From Spirochaetaceae bacterium (GTDB lineage: Bacteria; Spirochaetota; Spirochaetia; DSM-27196; PWMO01): a stretch of DNA of 64,000 bases. A program made the position numbers and the translations under genes. Positions 36,153 to 43,892 of this stretch are shown here, piece by piece. Position 1 is the stretch's first letter, and each line of letters begins with the position of its first letter. Below the pieces are notes generated by a model. The model was not told the DNA's origin and did not search any database. It was given only the letters and a program-made list of their open reading frames with translations. The stretch covers positions 35,991 to 99,990 of the forward strand of contig RECP01000056.1 in the NCBI GenBank assembly GCA_007693945.1, given 5' to 3'.

Positions 36153-36172
36153 GATAGCAATTACCGTGCCAA
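36153..36172 (-). promoter_or_regulatory. Sigma-54 (-24/-12) promoter of hsp20
   Basis: Reading the minus strand, TTGGCACGGTAATTGCTA (36172-36155) matches the consensus YTGGCACGRNNNTTGCW at every defined position. Transcription would start near 36144, about 28 bases before the hsp20 ATG. Sigma-54 promoters need an activator bound upstream; a palindrome about 140 bases away is a candidate site. Confidence 0.85.
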
Positions 36173-36305
36173 GATCTCGCGGCTGCCTCCCGGCGGAACA
36201 ACTGGTGCTAATTCGCGCACTTGATTAGAATTAGGTAATCGCAGCCCATTCGCTGAGACCGGGGCGAGCGCCAACGGGAACACAACGGCAATGCTGCCGC
36301 GTTGA

Positions 36306-36326
36306 GGCGGGTCAAATTGACCCACC
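36306..36326. promoter_or_regulatory. Palindrome, candidate enhancer-binding-protein site
   Basis: GGGTCAA-A-TTGACCC (36309-36323), extended by two further base pairs with one mismatch, is a near-perfect inverted repeat. It lies about 135-155 bases upstream of the sigma-54 promoter of hsp20, the usual distance for a bacterial enhancer. It could instead serve the divergent fructokinase gene. Confidence 0.4.
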
Positions 36327-36427
36327 TCCGGGAAACGTCGCGCCCGGCGTGTCGCGGACACACGGCTCCTTCGGCCGACCGGTGAGCGTAGCGCAACCCG
36401 TGCAAGAGCGGCAGCCGTCGCCATATG

Positions 36428-36612
36428 GTGCACGGGGTCGGTTGGCAGACGGATTTCCGCTGCGCCGCGCCCGAGAGCGACCCCGCGAACGTCTCCGCAG
36501 CCTCTGCGAGGACAAGTGACCGGAGGTGCTCTCGAGGCAGGCGCGCAGGAACTCCATGCCAGCCGACCCCGTACGGCCAAAATCAGAATTGCTGGTCGCC
36601 GCTATCTGGCTT
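36428..36612 (+). repeat. Dispersed repeat, copy A
   Basis: The segment shares with 53370-53475 the 12-base blocks GCGCCGCGCCCG and GTCTCCGCAGCC at identical spacing, a block around ATGCCAGCCGACCCCGTACG followed by GCCAAAAT, and GCCGCTATCTG at the end. Copy A also has an inverted arm: GCACGGGGTCGGTTGGCA (from 36430) is nearly complementary to 36556-36574, so its RNA or DNA could fold. It lies upstream of the fructokinase gene and has no convincing coding potential. Confidence 0.7.
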
Positions 36613-36685
36613 GAATTTGGCTGTGCTTTTGTGCTTTATTGCCCATGACACCACAACCACTGCAGTATACCGCGAGGAGGTCCAT

Positions 36686-37627
36686 GTGATTCTGTGTTGC
36701 GGAGAAGCACTGATTGACTTCATTCCGACCGTCGCCGCCGACGGCAGAGAGTGTTTTCTGCCGGCACCAGGAGGGTGCCCCTACAATACGGCTATCGCCG
36801 CCGCGCGCCTGGGCGTGCCCACGGGGTTTCAGGGACGGGTATCCAGTGATATGTTCGGCGAGCAGATTGTCGAGCGACTCGCGGCCAATTCGGTATCGAT
36901 GCAGCACCTGGCGCGTGGGGATCAGCCGACCACTCTCGCGTTCGTCAAGCGAAACCAGAAGGGTGAGGCCAGATACGCGTTCTTTGCCAACGGCTCCGCC
37001 GACCGCAGCTTTGCGCACCGCGATGCCGGGCAGCAGCTGCCGCGCGAAATCTCGTGCCTCATGTTCGGCTCGATCTCGCTGTTGCTCGAACCCGGGGCAA
37101 CCACAATTGTCAATCTGGTACGGCGCGAGACCGGCAAGCGCGTGCTTTCTTTTGATCCCAACGTCCGCGCCAATCTGATCGCCGACCGTCCGGCCTATCT
37201 TGAACGGTTCGTCGATCTGGCATCGCGTTCGACCGTCGTCAAGATCAGCGACGCCGACCTCGCCTGGCTCTACCCGACCGTACCGGTCAACGACGCGGCA
37301 ATCGGACTGGTGGATGCCGGTGCCTGCCTGGTGGTGGTGACGATGGGCGAGAACGGCTCGCGAGCTTTCTCAAAACGCCTTGACGTCGGCGTGCCGGCTG
37401 TACCGGTTGAAGTGTCCGATACCGTAGGCGCGGGGGATTCGTATCACGCCGGGCTGCTGGCGTGGCTCCACGATCGAAAGCTGCTCACCGTGGACGCTAT
37501 CGCCGGCCTGAGCGCCGAGCAGGCAACCGCCGCCATGACCTTCGCCGCCCACGTTGCGGCCGTCACCTGTTCACGGGCCGGCGCCGATCCGGCCCATCGT
37601 CACGAACTGCCGCAGTCACTACAGTAG
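36686..37627 (+). CDS. PfkB-family carbohydrate kinase (fructokinase-like)
   Basis: The 313 residues start ILCCGEALIDFIP and contain the sugar-binding GGCPYNTAIAAARLG and the C-terminal catalytic DTVGAGDSYHAGLL (DTxGAGD). The pattern is fructokinase-like. I chose GTG 36686, five bases after GAGGAGG; the ATG two bases earlier runs into an immediate stop. The longer frame from 36425 covers the repeat region and is not supported. It could phosphorylate fructose released by the amylosucrase encoded at 47-49 kb. Its 3' end overlaps the convergent pepD gene by 28 bases. Confidence 0.88.
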   Translation: MILCCGEALIDFIPTVAADGRECFLPAPGGCPYNTAIAAARLGVPTGFQGRVSSDMFGEQIVERLAANSVSMQHLARGDQPTTLAFVKRNQKGEARYAFFANGSADRSFAHRDAGQQLPREISCLMFGSISLLLEPGATTIVNLVRRETGKRVLSFDPNVRANLIADRPAYLERFVDLASRSTVVKISDADLAWLYPTVPVNDAAIGLVDAGACLVVVTMGENGSRAFSKRLDVGVPAVPVEVSDTVGAGDSYHAGLLAWLHDRKLLTVDAIAGLSAEQATAAMTFAAHVAAVTCSRAGADPAHRHELPQSLQ

Positions 37628-39072
37628 GACGCCAGCAATTCGCTCAGAAAGCGCCAGGTGTGCTCGACCGACGGCAGGTGCAGCCGTTCGCTCGGTGAGT
37701 GCGGATTGACGATCGTGGGACCTATCGAGATCATCTCCATTCGCGGATAGCGGTTACCGATCAGGCCGCACTCAAGGCCGGCGTGTACTACCTCCACCAG
37801 CGGCTCACGGCCCCTGACGCAGCGGAACACGTGGCGCGCCCTTGCCAGGAGCGCCGAATCAGGGTCGGCCTGCCATGCAGGATAACCGGCGGAATGCCGC
37901 ATTGCGGCACCGCTGAGGGCCGCAAGCGAGGCGTAGCGCTCCGACAGCGCCGTGAGCTCGGAAGCTACCGAGCTGCGCAGACTGGCGACAACCTCGATGG
38001 CGCTGTCTCTGCCTGCAACCAGCGCGAAATTGCTGGAAGTCTGGACCAGCCCGTTGCCGGCCGGCGACAATGCGGAGACGCCGTGCGGCAGACTATTGAG
38101 AAGCCGCAGCGCACGCAGACTGTCCCGATGCCCGCCGACGGCCGCCGGTCGCCGGTCAAGCGCCTCACACTGGATGACCGCTGCGCTGTCCTGATCGCGC
38201 AGCTCACGTCGGATGTCGTGCTGCAGGCGGGTAAACCCGTCCGCTCGCGCCGTGAAGTCCGGCCGGTTGATCACAAAGTCGGCGACCGCATCTCGCGCAA
38301 TGGCGTTGTGCGCTGTGCCACCGGAGATGCCGGTCAGCCGAAAGCTCCCGGCGTCGCTGAAATGCATCAGCAGGCGCACCACCAGCGGGTTGGCGCTGGC
38401 ACGGCCGCGTCCGATATCCGTGCCCGAGTGCCCACCGGCCAGACCGCCCACGCTCAACCGATACGCTCCTGCCGCGGCCGGCGGCCTGGTGGGTGGCAAC
38501 GGCACCGTCAGCACGATTCCGGCGCCTCCGGCGCAGCCGATAGTGATCACGCGGTCATCTTCGGAATCCAGATTGATCAGCACACTGCTGCGCAGAAGAC
38601 TGTCATCCAGTTGTGCCGCGCCGCTGAGCCCGCTTTCCTCGTTTACGGTGAACAGCAGCTCCAGTTCCGGATGCCGCAGCCGGCTGTCCTGCGCCACCGC
38701 CAGCGCCAGGGCAATTGCGATCCCGTTATCCGCCCCGAGCGTGGTGCCGTCGGCAACCAGCCACTCGCCGTCAATGATCGGGCGAATGGGGTCATGGGCA
38801 AAATCGTGCCCCGAATGCGGCAGCTTCTCACACACCATATCCATGTGGCCCTGCAGCGCCACCGACGACGCCCCGCGGCAACCCGGTGAAGCGGGCACGT
38901 CAATTACAAGGTTGCCGGCCTGGTCACGGCGCCAGGCAAGCTCGTGCTCGTCGGCCCACGCCATCAGCCGGGCCCGAATGCGTTGCTCCCCGCCGGACGG
39001 CCGCGGCACCCGGGACACCATGCGGAAGAGATCGAGAATTGAGCGTGTCGCGTCGTCCAGCGGGTATTCCAC
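37600..39072 (-). CDS. pepD: Aminoacyl-histidine dipeptidase (cytosolic non-specific dipeptidase, M20 family)
   Basis: The 490 residues match PepD: VSRVPRPSGGEQRIR, metal-binding VALQGHMDMVCEK and LGADNGIAIALALA, NEESGLSGA with the catalytic Glu, and the VVHAGLECG motif near the C-terminus. PepD hydrolyses Xaa-His and other dipeptides in the cytoplasm using zinc. It converges on the fructokinase gene with a 28-base overlap of coding ends and is divergent from rlmN. Confidence 0.93.
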   Translation of the reverse strand: MEYPLDDATRSILDLFRMVSRVPRPSGGEQRIRARLMAWADEHELAWRRDQAGNLVIDVPASPGCRGASSVALQGHMDMVCEKLPHSGHDFAHDPIRPIIDGEWLVADGTTLGADNGIAIALALAVAQDSRLRHPELELLFTVNEESGLSGAAQLDDSLLRSSVLINLDSEDDRVITIGCAGGAGIVLTVPLPPTRPPAAAGAYRLSVGGLAGGHSGTDIGRGRASANPLVVRLLMHFSDAGSFRLTGISGGTAHNAIARDAVADFVINRPDFTARADGFTRLQHDIRRELRDQDSAAVIQCEALDRRPAAVGGHRDSLRALRLLNSLPHGVSALSPAGNGLVQTSSNFALVAGRDSAIEVVASLRSSVASELTALSERYASLAALSGAAMRHSAGYPAWQADPDSALLARARHVFRCVRGREPLVEVVHAGLECGLIGNRYPRMEMISIGPTIVNPHSPSERLHLPSVEHTWRFLSELLASYCSDCGSS

Positions 39073-39141
39073 GGGCGCATTGTAATGCGAGCCCCGCGAG
39101 CCGGCAAGCCGTGGCTTTGACAGCGGCGCGGCTTAGAGCGT

Positions 39142-40194
39142 ATGCTTGTGATCGTGAAGACCAACCTGTTCGGGCTGACACTGCAGGATGTCGACGCGCT
39201 TGTGGACCGCCTCGTAATGCCGCGTTACCGCGCCCGGCAAGTCATGCGCTGGCTTTACACGCATCACGCCTCCAGCATCGGTCAGATGACCAATATCTCC
39301 AGAAACGACCGCCGCATTCTGAGCGAGATAGCCGAAATCCGCGTCCGATCGGCCCACGAGTGCCGTACCTCGGCCGACGGTACCAAAAAGTACACTTTCG
39401 AGACCGACCGTGGAGACCTTATAGAGACCGCGCTGATTCCGGACGGTCGGCGCCTGACGCTCTGCATCTCGTCACAGGTAGGCTGTCGTGTCGGCTGCCG
39501 CTTCTGCGCCACCGGCGCGATGCGTCTGCGGGGCAACCTCTCGGCGGGGGAAATCCTCAACCAGTACCGCTCGATCCCCGAGCGTGAAACTGTCACCAAC
39601 ATCGTTTATATGGGGATGGGCGAACCCCTCGACAATCTCAACGCGGTGGTCGCGTCGGTCCAGCTGCTGACCGGCGAGGCCGGCTACGGGCTGGGCAAGC
39701 GCCGTATCACGCTGTCGACCGTCGGCAAGCCCGAACCGCTGGCACGCTTCCTGGAACGCTGTGACGTACGACTGGCAGTCAGTTTGCACACGCCGTTCCA
39801 GGAACAGAGACGCCGGCTGCTGCCGGGAACCCGCGGCTACGATCTGGACGAGTTGCTCCGCCTGCTGCGCGCGCGTGCACGCGAGGACTCGCGGCGCGTA
39901 TCGTTTGAATACGTCATGCTGAAGGATATCAACGATTCACTGGAGCACGCCGACGCCACCGCGCGCCTGCTGACCGGCATGCAGACCCGCATCAATCTGA
40001 TTCCGTTCCATCCCTGGGCCGGCAACGACATGCAACCCGCATCGGGGGCGCAGATCGAACGCTTCCGCGCCCGGCTGGAACACCGAGGCCTGACCGCCAC
40101 CGTACGGGCAACGCGCGGCGTCGACATCCAGGCTGCCTGCGGTCTGCTGGCCACCCAACAGCCGTCGCCAGCTCCGATTCCGGTCAACGGTTGA
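39142..40194 (+). CDS. rlmN: 23S rRNA (adenine(2503)-C(2))-methyltransferase
   Basis: A radical-SAM methyltransferase that makes m2A2503 in 23S rRNA and m2A37 in tRNAs. The 350 residues include SSQVGCRVGCRFCATG (CxxxCxxC), NIVYMGMGEPLDN, RRITLSTVG, and the C-terminal mechanistic Cys in QAACGLLA. It is divergent from pepD and 33 bases upstream of the RecQ-like gene. Confidence 0.96.
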   Translation: MLVIVKTNLFGLTLQDVDALVDRLVMPRYRARQVMRWLYTHHASSIGQMTNISRNDRRILSEIAEIRVRSAHECRTSADGTKKYTFETDRGDLIETALIPDGRRLTLCISSQVGCRVGCRFCATGAMRLRGNLSAGEILNQYRSIPERETVTNIVYMGMGEPLDNLNAVVASVQLLTGEAGYGLGKRRITLSTVGKPEPLARFLERCDVRLAVSLHTPFQEQRRRLLPGTRGYDLDELLRLLRARAREDSRRVSFEYVMLKDINDSLEHADATARLLTGMQTRINLIPFHPWAGNDMQPASGAQIERFRARLEHRGLTATVRATRGVDIQAACGLLATQQPSPAPIPVNG

Positions 40195-40227
40195 AGCAGC
40201 AGCTTCAAACAGTACGTTATACTGAGC

Positions 40228-41862
40228 ATGACACAAGAACTCCCGCACGAGGAACACGATCCTCTGCGCGATGCGGCCCTGCGGCTGCTCGGCGTACGGT
40301 ACCTCTATCCCTACCAGCGTCTGGTGATTGCCAACACGCTTGAAGCAGCGCAAAGAGACGCAGCGCACACCGCCGAGGACGGCGAGATAAACGGCCGGCA
40401 GATCGTACTGCTGCCGACCGGCGCCGGAAAGAGCCTCTGCTTTCAGCTGCCGGCGGCACTGCTCGACGGCTGTACCGTGGTTGTGTATCCGCTGCTGTCC
40501 CTGATTGCCGACCAGCAGCGCCGGCTGGAGCCAGGCGGTATTGCGTTCGCATCGCTAACCGGACGCACACCCCAAGCCGAGCGCCGCAAAGCCTTCGACG
40601 CCATGCGCGGCGGCACGCTGCGGCTGCTGCTGACAAATCCCGAGAGTCTCGCTTCTGACAGGGTGCACCGCGAACTCAAGGGCTGCCATATCGCGCATCT
40701 GGTTGTCGACGAAGCGCATTGCATCTGCGAGTGGGGAGAAAGCTTTCGGCCGGCATATCGAGAGTTGGGCGCCGCCGTGAAGGCCATCGGGCCGCGCGTG
40801 GTGACCGCCTTCACCGCAACCGCTTCGGCCTACGTGCTGCGCTCGATACGCCGCCACCTCTTCTTCGACCAGCCAACGCAGCTGGTCTCAGCCAGCCCTG
40901 ACCGGCCCAACATCCGTTACTACGTTGTGCCGACGGCGTCACCCTCGCGCGCTCTGGCCGAGCTGCTGGGCGGAAACGCCGCAGGACCGAGTGCGCTCGG
41001 CTGTTCGCTGCCCCAGCTTCCCCTGCCGCGTCCGGCGATTGTGTTCTGCCGCAGCCGGGCCGGTACACGGCTCACCGCAGCCTATCTGCGCCGCGCGCTG
41101 GACGAGGAGTCGGTTCGGTTCTACCACGCCGGATTGAGTCCGGTCGAGAAACAGACGGTGGAGCAGTGGTTCTTCGAGTCACGCAACGGGATTCTGGTTT
41201 CGACGTGTGCCTACGGCATGGGGGTCGACAAGCGAGAGGTACGAAGCGTTATCCACCCCGAAGCTGCGCCGACAATCGAGAGCTTTCTGCAGGAGTCCGG
41301 GCGCGCCGGCCGTGATGGAGAACCTTCAGTCTCGGTGATCCTGCGCGGCGTTACACCGGCCACCGGCTCACCGGCCGCTGCAGCGGCACGTGAGCCGGTT
41401 TTAGCGCTACGCGACGAGTTGTACTGTGCACGGCGTGATGCTATGCAGCGCTTCCTGAGTGACGAAGGCTGTAGGCGCCGTTTTCTGCTCAACGCGATGG
41501 GTGCCGAACGGCAGCCGTGCAGCGGCTGTGATCGATGTGAGGCAGTTGAACGCAGCGTGCCGCCGGCGCTGGCGGTCCACACAGCTGCCGCCGTGGACGG
41601 ACGACGCCGTCTGACGCGCGGGCAGCTCGCCCGGTTGCTGGCCGGTCGGCCGGTCGGTCGTGACTGGCAACAGGGTCTGCTGCAATCGCGACACTTCGGA
41701 CGACTACGCGGCTGGACGGTCGCTGAAATCGATGAGCTGACCCGGACGGCGCTATGCGAAGGACGCCTGCGCCTACGACGACGCGGCCCGTGGCGCAACA
41801 CCGTGGATGTGCCTCGTCGGCGCAGACGCGCGATTACGGCTGCTCTGCTTGACCACCGCTAA
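40228..41862 (+). CDS. RecQ-family ATP-dependent DNA helicase, compact form
   Basis: The 544 residues comprise the two RecA-like helicase domains: Walker A LLPTGAGKSLCFQLP, DEAH box with aromatic-rich loop VVDEAHCICEWGESFRPAY, motif III TAFTATAS, SSTCAYGMGVDK-like motif V (VSTCAYGMGVDKREV), and motif VI QESGRAGRDG. Four cysteines (CRRRF, CSGCDRC region) suggest the RecQ zinc-binding module. The C-terminus is short, without a clear HRDC domain. RecQ unwinds DNA 3' to 5' in recombination and repair. It precedes the Rrf2 regulator by 41 bases. Confidence 0.88.
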   Translation: MTQELPHEEHDPLRDAALRLLGVRYLYPYQRLVIANTLEAAQRDAAHTAEDGEINGRQIVLLPTGAGKSLCFQLPAALLDGCTVVVYPLLSLIADQQRRLEPGGIAFASLTGRTPQAERRKAFDAMRGGTLRLLLTNPESLASDRVHRELKGCHIAHLVVDEAHCICEWGESFRPAYRELGAAVKAIGPRVVTAFTATASAYVLRSIRRHLFFDQPTQLVSASPDRPNIRYYVVPTASPSRALAELLGGNAAGPSALGCSLPQLPLPRPAIVFCRSRAGTRLTAAYLRRALDEESVRFYHAGLSPVEKQTVEQWFFESRNGILVSTCAYGMGVDKREVRSVIHPEAAPTIESFLQESGRAGRDGEPSVSVILRGVTPATGSPAAAAAREPVLALRDELYCARRDAMQRFLSDEGCRRRFLLNAMGAERQPCSGCDRCEAVERSVPPALAVHTAAAVDGRRRLTRGQLARLLAGRPVGRDWQQGLLQSRHFGRLRGWTVAEIDELTRTALCEGRLRLRRRGPWRNTVDVPRRRRRAITAALLDHR

Positions 41863-41903
41863 CGGCGCCGTTATGGTAGCATTACCGTTCTTGAGGAGTT
41901 TGT

Positions 41904-42317
41904 GTGTTTACCATTTCGGCAAAAGGTGTATACGGGCTTACCGCGATGGTCGAGCTCGCGCACAGCTACAAATCCGGGCCGGTACAGATTCGCGACATTG
42001 CCGCAACCCACACTTTGCCGCAACACTATCTGGAGCAGATTCTGGTGGTGCTCAAAAAGGCCGGATTCGTGGAGAGTTTTCGCGGCGCACAGGGCGGTTA
42101 CGCGCTGGCACGCGAACCGCATCTGATCGCAGTGACCGGCATTCTGGCAACCCTGGAGGGTCGGTTGGAGATCGTCAGTGAGGACAAGCGCAACGGCGCT
42201 CTCGACTTCTTCTGGGACCGTCTGGAGGTCTCCATTGCCACGCTGATTGATCTGTCGCTGGAAGACCTGCTGCAGGACAAGCTGCGCGCCGAGCAGAGTT
42301 TCGTCTACACTATCTGA
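41904..42317 (+). CDS. Rrf2-family transcriptional regulator, CymR-like (no cysteines)
   Basis: The 137 residues carry an N-terminal winged helix: FTISAKGVYGLTAMVELA, then LPQHYLEQILVVLKKAGFV and SFRGAQGGYALA. IscR and NsrR bind Fe-S clusters through three cysteines; this protein contains no cysteine at all, and its C-terminal EQSFVYTI resembles that of CymR, the cysteine-metabolism repressor. It is therefore more likely to sense sulfur status through a partner or ligand. GTG 41904 follows TTGAGGAG at five bases. Confidence 0.85.
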   Translation: MFTISAKGVYGLTAMVELAHSYKSGPVQIRDIAATHTLPQHYLEQILVVLKKAGFVESFRGAQGGYALAREPHLIAVTGILATLEGRLEIVSEDKRNGALDFFWDRLEVSIATLIDLSLEDLLQDKLRAEQSFVYTI

Positions 42318-42362
42318 GCCGTCCGTGTCCCCTGACAGAGACCCTCACCAGAACAGAACCGA

Positions 42363-43130
42363 TCAGAGCGCCAGAACGCTCTTGGCCATCAGTTCGGCGA
42401 CTTCCTTCCTGCGCTCGGGGGTCATGGAACTGCTTTCCGAACGCAAGAAGCTCTCCAGACGACCGGCAAAGGGTTCCGGCAGGATCGGTAGCGTACGGGC
42501 CTGCTCGTAGAGGCTGCGAGCCGACGGCTCGAAGCAGTGGTTGATGGCAAACAGGACACTGAACAGGCTGCGGATGAAGCCGGCCGCCGAGATGATGAAG
42601 AACAGCGAATCTCCGCGAACTACGGCCGCATGCAGATCGCCGAGGAAATGCTCCATGCGCGCCTGCAACGACGCACGCAGTCCATCCCAGAAGCGGTCGT
42701 TCAACGCATCGAGATCCTTGCGCACTTCGTCGATCCAGTCCGATTTCTGATACATTATCTGCGAGTGCTTCAGACGATAGAACATGTAGGTTCCCGAATC
42801 CCGCTGCACAACTTCGTTGGTCTTGGCAGCGTTGATGATCTCGTTGAAGCGCCGCAGGTCCTTGTACTCGATGCGGAACGGAATATCGCGCAGCAGAAAG
42901 CGGTCCTTGCGGTTGCTCTGCAGCGATTCAAACGCCACCGCATCCTCAAAGATGGTGCGCCGCAGGCTCTCGTCGGGGATAGCCGCCGTGCAATAGACGT
43001 CAAAACTGATGAAGAAATACGGATCGTAAAGATCCTCCCCCGACTCTACCATTGCTACGGTGTCAACTGCAGGCCAACTCGAGATTCGTCCGACGAGGTC
43101 CTTCACCGCGCGATCAATCTTGCCTTTCAT
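42363..43130 (-). CDS. Conserved-looking protein of unknown function
   Basis: A 255-residue cytoplasmic protein without signal or membrane segments. The N-terminal third has alternating beta strands and the stretch LYDPYFFISFDVYC, faintly reminiscent of a nucleotidyltransferase-like fold, and a helical C-terminal half with LFFIISAAGFIRSLFSVL. I cannot assign a family with confidence. It converges on the Rrf2 gene and is divergent from the next unknown gene. Confidence 0.65.
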   Translation of the reverse strand: MKGKIDRAVKDLVGRISSWPAVDTVAMVESGEDLYDPYFFISFDVYCTAAIPDESLRRTIFEDAVAFESLQSNRKDRFLLRDIPFRIEYKDLRRFNEIINAAKTNEVVQRDSGTYMFYRLKHSQIMYQKSDWIDEVRKDLDALNDRFWDGLRASLQARMEHFLGDLHAAVVRGDSLFFIISAAGFIRSLFSVLFAINHCFEPSARSLYEQARTLPILPEPFAGRLESFLRSESSSMTPERRKEVAELMAKSVLAL

Positions 43131-43229
43131 TTCTATCCTTCCATAGCTGCAGCTACTCTGTTTCAGGCCAGTATAACACGGCTACGCCTGATTGAAAATG
43201 TTGGCGCCCGGCGTTAGTATCCAGCCATC

Positions 43230-43832
43230 ATGCTGATAGCCGTCCTGACGTTGCCCGATCACGCTCAGCGCCCGTGCTGCCAGGCCCAGGACCGGCTCTG
43301 GCAGCGTTATGGACTGGTTTCCGCCCGTGCTCTGCCACCGCTTATCGCGCTCTGCCTGCTGGACACCCGCAAGGCATTCAGCTGGACGTCGGCCGGCTCG
43401 CTGCTGAAGGCTCTACACGACACCGTCCTGACCCCGTTCACTATCGCAGCGCCAACCCGGCTTGCCGGCGCCTGCGCGGCCGCCGTTCAGCCGGCCGGCG
43501 TCTTACAGCCGCTGCGAAACAGCCTCCTCGACGCCGTGACCGGCCGGCGCATCCAGCACCCGCCATACCCGCCGGATTCACCGCCCCGGCCTTTCGAACC
43601 CTTTCCGTATTGGGGCGGCAACTGCAGCATATCAACCGATACCGTATTTCTTGCGTGCAGCGAAGGATGCGATCTGCCCGAGATGCCGTTGGGAACGGAA
43701 CCGCTATGGCCGAACCCCGTCAGGACGGCGATGCTGGCTGTTCTGGAGATTGCAACGCGGCTTGAAGAGGGCCACCGGCTGGAAGTGGCGTGGCGCGTGC
43801 TGGCAGAGCGCAAGATCACCGCGGCGGGGTGA
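43230..43832 (+). CDS. Hypothetical protein
   Basis: A 200-residue open frame with good third-position GC bias and no recognised domain. A proline-rich segment (HPPYPPDSPPRPFEPFP) lies in the middle. No signal peptide is clear; eight or so cysteines occur without a metal-binding pattern. It is divergent from the unknown gene at 42363-43130, with 99 bases between them, and converges on the GGDEF gene. Confidence 0.5.
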   Translation: MLIAVLTLPDHAQRPCCQAQDRLWQRYGLVSARALPPLIALCLLDTRKAFSWTSAGSLLKALHDTVLTPFTIAAPTRLAGACAAAVQPAGVLQPLRNSLLDAVTGRRIQHPPYPPDSPPRPFEPFPYWGGNCSISTDTVFLACSEGCDLPEMPLGTEPLWPNPVRTAMLAVLEIATRLEEGHRLEVAWRVLAERKITAAG

Positions 43833-43892
43833 CGTCTCCACGGGCGTGAAGCACAAGACCGTGTGCCGTACACCTGCAGGTCGAGCGGAGTG

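Noticed and set aside
36425..36685. N-terminal extension of the fructokinase frame
   Set aside because: It is encoded by the dispersed repeat, lacks homology to PfkB proteins, and a strong ribosome-binding site precedes GTG 36686.
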